Shown one piece after another: positions 6,760 to 10,354 of a stretch of DNA of 10,354 nucleotides (its first letter is position 1; every line of letters starts with the position of its first letter). The notes beneath the pieces were generated by a model. It worked only from the letters and a program-made list of their open reading frames with translations, was not told the DNA's origin and made no database searches. Location: positions 1 to 10,354 of the forward strand of contig JAITTD010000228.1 of assembly GCA_031287245.1 (NCBI GenBank). Reading direction: 5' to 3'. Source of the DNA: Bacteroidales bacterium. GTDB taxonomy: Bacteria > Bacteroidota > Bacteroidia > Bacteroidales > UBA4181. Position numbers and translations under genes: made by a program.

Positions 6760-7562
6760 CGTTCTTTCGTAAAATCATCAATATCAGGTTCTTTGATGGT
6801 GCCTTTTTTGGCTTCTACTTTAGCAAAGAATTTTTGTTGCTCTTCCGTTAGTTTGTCTTCGTTGAGGATTTTTCCGTTCTTGTAAACAATCACGGTTGCC
6901 ACGTTTCCGTTGGGATTGTAATAAGTCCAGTCGCCGTCGGGTGCGCCGTTGCGGTATTGCCCTGCGGTTTCTTTCTTCCCGTCGGGATAATACACGATAT
7001 AATCGCCCTCTAACCGGTTGTTTCTGTATGTGGCGGTTAGTTTCAACTGCCCGTTTTCAAAAAACTGCTGCCAGTTGCCCTCTTTCCGGTCGTTCACCCA
7101 CGATAATTCTTCGTTGATGCTTCCTGTGGCATAAAAGCTCTGCGATTTTCCGTTACGCATCCCGTTTTCGTACATTTGCTGATAGGATTGTTGATGGGTG
7201 TAATAACTGTAAAAAGTCCACACACTGTCCCTTTTGTTCCCAATATAGTTCCCTTCAGCAGCCAATTCACCGTTTTGCCAAAAAAAGCGGGAAAACGCTT
7301 TTGCGCTGTTTTCCTTGTGCAACATGATGACGCGCACCCCTCCCTTGGGATGGTAGCGTTTCATCTCGCCAATGGGCTTGTCGTCCTTGAAAGTACCGGA
7401 ATAAACCAGTTTGCCTTCGCGGTCAACGGCTTCCCAGTAACCTTGTTTCTTTCCTTGCGCGTCACGTTGGTTTTTAGTTTGTTGCGCCTGCAAACTGAGG
7501 GCAGAAAACAAAAACAACCAAAAGAAGTAATGTTTCAAATTCTGATAAAAATGTGCAATCAT
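6756..7562 (-). CDS. Secreted MORN-like (YwqK-type) repeat protein
   Basis: The 268-residue protein has a signal peptide with likely cleavage after SLQA at residue 26, so it is exported to the periplasm or cell surface. From about residue 36 to 235 it consists of degenerate repeats of roughly 20-24 residues with the pattern G-x-W/Y-x-x-[Y/F]-x-x-[N/D]-G: for example KKQGYWEAVDREGKLVYSG, KEGNWQQFFENGQLK, LEGDYIVYYPDGKKE and PDGDWTYYNPNG. Such repeats are annotated as 'toxin-antitoxin system YwqK family antitoxin' or MORN-repeat proteins. That antitoxin label rests on a Bacillus context and should not be transferred here. A charged tail (236-268) follows the repeats. Its ATG overlaps the stop of the upstream YihY-like gene in an ATGA arrangement (4 bases), which implies translational coupling and one transcript. 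Role unknown; repeats of this kind form beta-hairpin stacks used for binding. Confidence 0.85.
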   Translation of the reverse strand: MIAHFYQNLKHYFFWLFLFSALSLQAQQTKNQRDAQGKKQGYWEAVDREGKLVYSGTFKDDKPIGEMKRYHPKGGVRVIMLHKENSAKAFSRFFWQNGELAAEGNYIGNKRDSVWTFYSYYTHQQSYQQMYENGMRNGKSQSFYATGSINEELSWVNDRKEGNWQQFFENGQLKLTATYRNNRLEGDYIVYYPDGKKETAGQYRNGAPDGDWTYYNPNGNVATVIVYKNGKILNEDKLTEEQQKFFAKVEAKKGTIKEPDIDDFTKER

Positions 7563-8923
7563 GTGTTTGTAATTTCAAATGTGGGCAAGTCCTGAATCAG
7601 GATATTTTCCGGTGCGTCGTTCATCTGCTGCAAAAACCGTTCTTGAATGTGCAAAACCGTTTGCATTTCTTCTGTCGGTTTTTGCAAAATTCTGTTATTT
7701 CCGCGTTTGTCTAAGGTTTCGATCACATATCGCAGGCTGTATCTTTTCACGTCCTGCGCCGGAATGAAGGAACGCAATTTTTCCTTGTCGCTGTGCACTT
7801 GGGTAATCAGTTCGGCTTGACACAAATCGCTCATCACCATCCGCACCAAGCGGGTAGGCAGATTCAGGTTGTTTGCCAAATCACTCGACAACACCGCCCC
7901 TTTTCCGTTTACAAAACTCAACACGATGTGTTTCAATAGCAGTATATTATACGCTCTGTGTGCGTATGGACTGATTTGCAACGATTCGTTTTCCAATTCG
8001 TAAAGATCAATATTTTGGTAAGCGAAAGAAATCTCGGCACCCAGCAGCACGATCAGCCAACTTGTCTGCATCCACACCAACAACAGCGGTATGGCGGCGA
8101 AACTTCCGTAAACGGCGTTGTTGCGCGACATTCCCATTTGCAGGTCAATATACACCCACTGTACCACCTCAAAAGCCGAGCCTGCCAACACACCGGCTAT
8201 CATAGCCGATTTGAACGACACCTTGGTGTTGGGCATCATCATGTACACCAGCGTGAAAAGCAACCACACCATCACGTATGGGAAAAGTTTCATCATGTGG
8301 ATGATGAACGGACTGAGATTGACAATTTCGATGAGTGAAGAGATGTCGTTCAGTTTGGTGGCGACAAACACCGTGCCGCTGCTGGAAGCAATCATCAATA
8401 TCGGCGCAACAAGCATCAGCGACAGATAATCGGTAAATTTGCGGACATAAGTGCGCTGTTTCTTGATTTGCCAAATATCGTTGAACGAACTTTCGATATT
8501 TCCTAACACTTTCATCACCGACCAAAACAGCACCGCAAGCCCGACGCCTGCAATAACGCCGCCCTGAGTGTTGTTGAGCATTGAGCGGACAAAACCCATC
8601 AGCCAGTTGAGAACGTCTTCCTGCCCTTTAAAATTGTCCATCAGGTATTGTTCCAAATCCTTATCGAATCCGAAGCCTTTTGATATGCCAAAACCCATTG
8701 CCAGAATGGGAACCAGTGCCAACAGCGAGTAAAATGTAAGTCCCGATGCACGAAGTTGCACTTTATCCTCAAAAAATCGGCGAAATGCCACCAAAATAAC
8801 GCGCAAATAGCGCAAAAGTAGAGCTACACGTGGTGAATAGTCGCCCAACCGCACACTCCACACTTCGTCTGTCACGAAATGTACTACTTGATTGATTATC
8901 TGTTTGATGCGTTCAACACCCAT
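7559..8923 (-). CDS. YihY/BrkB family inner-membrane protein with C-terminal winged-helix-like tail
   Basis: The 454-residue protein has a YihY/BrkB (formerly 'RNase BN') membrane core. Hydrophobic segments lie near residues 62-82, 121-140, 166-188, 203-230, 238-260 and 274-302. Family hallmarks are the LRASGLTFYSLLALVP segment (57-72), MPNTKVSF (230-237) and the YGSFAAIPLLLVWMQ stretch (272-286) followed by LLGAEISFAYQN. The name RNase BN is a historical error for this family; transport has been proposed but the function is not settled. After the last membrane span, residues about 318-405 look like a winged-helix domain: helix, GAVLSSDLANNLNLPTRLV as a possible helix-turn-helix, then a short wing-like segment. 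They are followed by a polar tail to 454. Such soluble tails occur in Bacteroidota members. The gene is the first of a two-gene minus-strand unit with the MORN-like gene. Confidence 0.95.
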   Translation of the reverse strand: MGVERIKQIINQVVHFVTDEVWSVRLGDYSPRVALLLRYLRVILVAFRRFFEDKVQLRASGLTFYSLLALVPILAMGFGISKGFGFDKDLEQYLMDNFKGQEDVLNWLMGFVRSMLNNTQGGVIAGVGLAVLFWSVMKVLGNIESSFNDIWQIKKQRTYVRKFTDYLSLMLVAPILMIASSSGTVFVATKLNDISSLIEIVNLSPFIIHMMKLFPYVMVWLLFTLVYMMMPNTKVSFKSAMIAGVLAGSAFEVVQWVYIDLQMGMSRNNAVYGSFAAIPLLLVWMQTSWLIVLLGAEISFAYQNIDLYELENESLQISPYAHRAYNILLLKHIVLSFVNGKGAVLSSDLANNLNLPTRLVRMVMSDLCQAELITQVHSDKEKLRSFIPAQDVKRYSLRYVIETLDKRGNNRILQKPTEEMQTVLHIQERFLQQMNDAPENILIQDLPTFEITNT

Positions 8924-8939
8924 GTTAATAAAATAAATT

Positions 8940-8970
8940 CAAAGAAACATGTTTTTGATGTAAAAAACAA
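8940..8970 (-). promoter_or_regulatory. Putative promoter of the YihY-MORN unit
   Basis: Read on the minus strand, TTTCTTTG (complement of 8940-8947) differs from TAnnTTTG at one position and is 16 bases before the ATG. A TTG (complement of 8968-8970) lies exactly 20 bases upstream as a -33 element. It faces away from the promoter of the vap-like module, so 8924-9044 is a divergent control region with no gene in it. Confidence 0.45.
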
Positions 8971-9020
8971 GTCCTGTTGAAAAATATACAACATATTATT
9001 TTTGGTAATGAAAAAATAAC

Positions 9021-9028
9021 TACTTTTG
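9021..9028 (+). promoter_or_regulatory. -7 box of the vap-like module promoter
   Basis: TACTTTTG matches TAnnTTTG perfectly and ends 16 bases before the ATG at 9045, leaving a leader of about 10 bases. TTTG at 9001-9004 is the nearest -33 candidate, but its 16-base spacing is shorter than the usual 19 or so. Confidence 0.6.
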
Positions 9029-9044
9029 TAAAAAAATAACAAGT

Positions 9045-9242
9045 ATGACAACGGGCGACAAAGTGCTGATTTCTCCTGATTTGACCAGTTTAAATAAATG
9101 GATAAACGGAGTAATTATTGAAATAGAGAACAATACGTTCAATGGAATAGTTGTTTCTGCAGAAACCAAAGATGGAGATGTTTTCTTTGGCAGGAAAGAT
9201 TTGTTCAAGACTGAAAATACCCAAACAGAATGTTTGCAATAA
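9045..9242 (+). CDS. Small protein upstream of vapD, putative VapX-like antitoxin
   Basis: A 65-residue, soluble, probably all-beta protein. The core reads G-V-I-I-E-I-E-N-N-x-F-x-G-I-V-V-S-A (22-39), then KDGDVFFGRKDLF (42-54), which suggests an SH3-like small barrel. No DNA-binding motif is evident. It has its own promoter, and its last 13 bases overlap the ATG of the vapD remnant (9230). This is the small-gene-first, toxin-second layout of toxin-antitoxin pairs, including the Haemophilus vapX-vapD pair. The antitoxin call rests on position, size and overlap, not on a recognised antitoxin domain. GC content is low (about 35% at 9121-9180), well below the following mutB gene, which fits acquisition from outside. 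Unlike its partner, this ORF appears complete. Confidence 0.65.
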   Translation: MTTGDKVLISPDLTSLNKWINGVIIEIENNTFNGIVVSAETKDGDVFFGRKDLFKTENTQTECLQ

Positions 9243-9420
9243 GTTTTGATATGGTCATTTCCGACCTTGAAAAATATTATGGAAAACCTTATCACAAGGC
9301 GTATTACGAAATCAAAAAACTTTTGAACTTGTATAGATTTGAGTGGGTACAGTTCGCGATATCAGAGGGTTTAAAGTTGAAAATTGGTCTGATTTTACCG
9401 AAATAGTTAAAAATGCATAA
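9230..9420 (+). pseudogene. vapD: VapD/Cas2-like endoribonuclease toxin, broken by internal deletion and frameshift
   Basis: From ATG 9230 the reading frame gives MFAISFDMVISDLEKYYGKP and continues through YHKAYYEIKKLL to RFEWVQ at residues 36-41. This is the N-terminal half of VapD, with the Asp7 that is catalytic in the Helicobacter pylori homologue. The family then continues with a GSVY-type strand and a helix, about 30-32 residues, which are missing. The conserved C-terminus VRDIRGFKVENWSDFTEIV (9352-9408) plus KNA appears in a different frame and ends at TAA 9418-9420. The first frame instead runs 17 unrelated residues to TAG 9404-9406, for a 58-residue product. Full VapD is about 93-95 residues; 41 + 22 retained plus about 31 lost fits this. 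CAG at the junction (9350-9352) may be the microhomology used. VapD proteins are ferredoxin-fold, Cas2-related ribonucleases. The dimer-forming second half is disrupted, so activity is probably lost. Confidence 0.85.
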
Positions 9421-9440
9421 TAATATAGACGATAATTATA

Positions 9441-10354
9441 ATGAGTAAACCGAATTTTAAGAGTATTAATTATAAAGTAGCTTCGCCTGCTGGCAGCATC
9501 AACGCCGGTTCGTTGTGGCAAACGCCTGAGCAGATCCCCGTTAAACCGGTATATACTGCCGCCGACCTTGAAGGCATGGAGCACCTGAACTATGCTGCGG
9601 GCATTGCGCCCAACCTGCGTGGTCCGTATTCCACCATGTACGTGATGCGTCCGTGGACTATCCGCCAGTATGCGGGTTTTTCGACCGCCGAGGAGTCCAA
9701 CGCCTTCTATCGCCGCAATCTGGCTGCCGGTCAAAAAGGGCTGTCCGTAGCGTTTGACCTTGCCACGCACCGCGGCTACGATGCCGACCATGCGCGTGTG
9801 GTAGGCGACGTGGGCAAAGCAGGCGTTTCGATATGCAGCGTGGAGGATATGAAAATCCTCTTCGACCAGATTCCGCTCAAACAAATGTCCGTGTCGATGA
9901 CCATGAACGGCGCGGTGTTGCCGATATTGGCATTCTACATCGTGGCGGCGCTCGAACAGGGCGCTACGCTTGGCGAATTGCAAGGCACCATTCAGAACGA
10001 CATCCTCAAAGAATTTATGGTGCGCAACACCTATATCTATCCGCCCGAAATGAGTATGCGCATCATTGGCGATATTTTCGCCTACACCTCGCAGAACATG
10101 CCGAAATTCAATTCCATTTCCATTTCCGGCTACCACATGCAGGAAGCAGGCGCTACTTGCGACATTGAAATGGCTTACACTCTTGCCGACGGATTGGAAT
10201 ACCTTCGCACAGGCGTCAATGCGGGCATGAGCGTGGACAGTTTCGCGCCGCGCCTCTCGTTTTTCTGGGCGATTGGTATGAACCATTTTATGGAAATCGC
10301 CAAAATGCGTGCTGCACGTATGATTTGGGCGAAAATCGTCAACCAGTTCAACCC
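9441..10354 (+). CDS. mutB: Methylmalonyl-CoA mutase large (catalytic) subunit, 3' end beyond window
   Basis: The first 304 codons are present and open to the right edge. The large subunit binds adenosylcobalamin and interconverts (R)-methylmalonyl-CoA and succinyl-CoA, the core of propionate formation in Bacteroidales. Visible are the CoA/substrate-channel stretch RPWTIRQYAGFSTAEESN (about 70-87), with Tyr77 matching the active-site Tyr89 of the Propionibacterium enzyme. Also seen are AFDLATHRGYDAD, SVSMTMNGAVLP, YIYPPEMSMRII, and SGYHMQEAGAT with His232 matching catalytic His244. The C-terminal B12-binding domain lies outside the window. The ATG at 9441 gives the normal short N-terminal arm, followed by EQIPVKPVYTAADLEGMEH. 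A partner small-subunit gene (mutA), normally directly upstream, is absent; the vapD remnant ends 20 bases before this ATG. The gene is notably GC-richer (about 60% in 9781-9840) than the left neighbours. No clear promoter precedes it, so it may rely on read-through from 9021 or an unrecognised promoter. Confidence 0.98.
   Translation, partial: MSKPNFKSINYKVASPAGSINAGSLWQTPEQIPVKPVYTAADLEGMEHLNYAAGIAPNLRGPYSTMYVMRPWTIRQYAGFSTAEESNAFYRRNLAAGQKGLSVAFDLATHRGYDADHARVVGDVGKAGVSICSVEDMKILFDQIPLKQMSVSMTMNGAVLPILAFYIVAALEQGATLGELQGTIQNDILKEFMVRNTYIYPPEMSMRIIGDIFAYTSQNMPKFNSISISGYHMQEAGATCDIEMAYTLADGLEYLRTGVNAGMSVDSFAPRLSFFWAIGMNHFMEIAKMRAARMIWAKIVNQFN

Noticed and set aside
6756..7562. Reading the YwqK/MORN-like protein as a true antitoxin
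   Set aside because: It has a signal peptide, no toxin gene next to it, and is coupled to a membrane-protein gene; the antitoxin label in databases comes from another context.
9334..9341. TAGATTTG inside the vapD remnant as a promoter for mutB
   Set aside because: It matches TAnnTTTG but lies in ancestral VapD coding sequence (the Tyr-Arg-Phe-Glu codons), has no -33 element at the right distance, and would give a leader of about 95 bases. A chance match is more likely.
9230..9420. VapD-like remnant as part of a CRISPR-Cas locus (Cas2)
   Set aside because: VapD shares the Cas2 ferredoxin fold, but there are no repeats, cas1 or other cas genes nearby, and the sequence matches VapD rather than Cas2.
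9312..10286. Long minus-strand ORF of 324 codons opposite mutB
   Set aside because: It lies antisense to an unmistakable methylmalonyl-CoA mutase frame. Its product is His/Arg-rich without recognisable motifs, as expected for a shadow of a GC-rich gene.

Overview
The window looks like chromosomal DNA of a Bacteroidota member, most likely order Bacteroidales. Three things point there. Several gene starts follow the Bacteroidota -7 box TAnnTTTG (817-824, 3892-3899, 6599-6606, 9021-9028). purH and mreB are adjacent, as is usual in Bacteroidales. Signal-peptide proteins with TSP3 and MORN-like repeats, and a large-subunit methylmalonyl-CoA mutase, are all common in that phylum.

Left part (1-3767, plus strand): a LOG/TIGR00730 Rossmann-fold nucleotide hydrolase is followed by a tightly spaced pair. 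The first of the pair is a membrane-anchored protein with a duplicated beta-rich domain and a C-terminal SPOR domain. The second is a secreted, probably outer-membrane barrel protein whose C-terminal part carries calcium-binding TSP3 motifs and a canonical EF-hand. The pair could link the inner membrane, peptidoglycan and outer membrane, but that role is inference.

Middle part (3890-6497, plus strand): purH, the last two steps of IMP synthesis, and mreB, the rod-shape actin homologue, probably share a transcript from a promoter in front of purH. mreC, normally next, is not there. A 258-base gap with a perfect 14-bp hairpin, a promoter-like box and a doubtful 41-residue ORF follows instead.

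Right part: two overlapping minus-strand genes (7562-6756 and 8923-7559) encode a YihY/BrkB-type membrane protein with a C-terminal winged-helix-like tail and a secreted MORN-like repeat protein. Divergent from them lies an AT-rich two-gene module: a 65-residue putative antitoxin and a VapD/Cas2-like toxin gene broken by an internal deletion and frameshift. A GC-richer methylmalonyl-CoA mutase large subunit gene then runs off the right edge, without the small-subunit gene in front of it.

Most of the window is housekeeping. The least ordinary items are the decayed vapD locus with its intact partner ORF, the SPOR/EF-hand envelope pair, and the gap where mreC should be. I see no CRISPR array, rRNA, tRNA, insertion sequence or phage gene.
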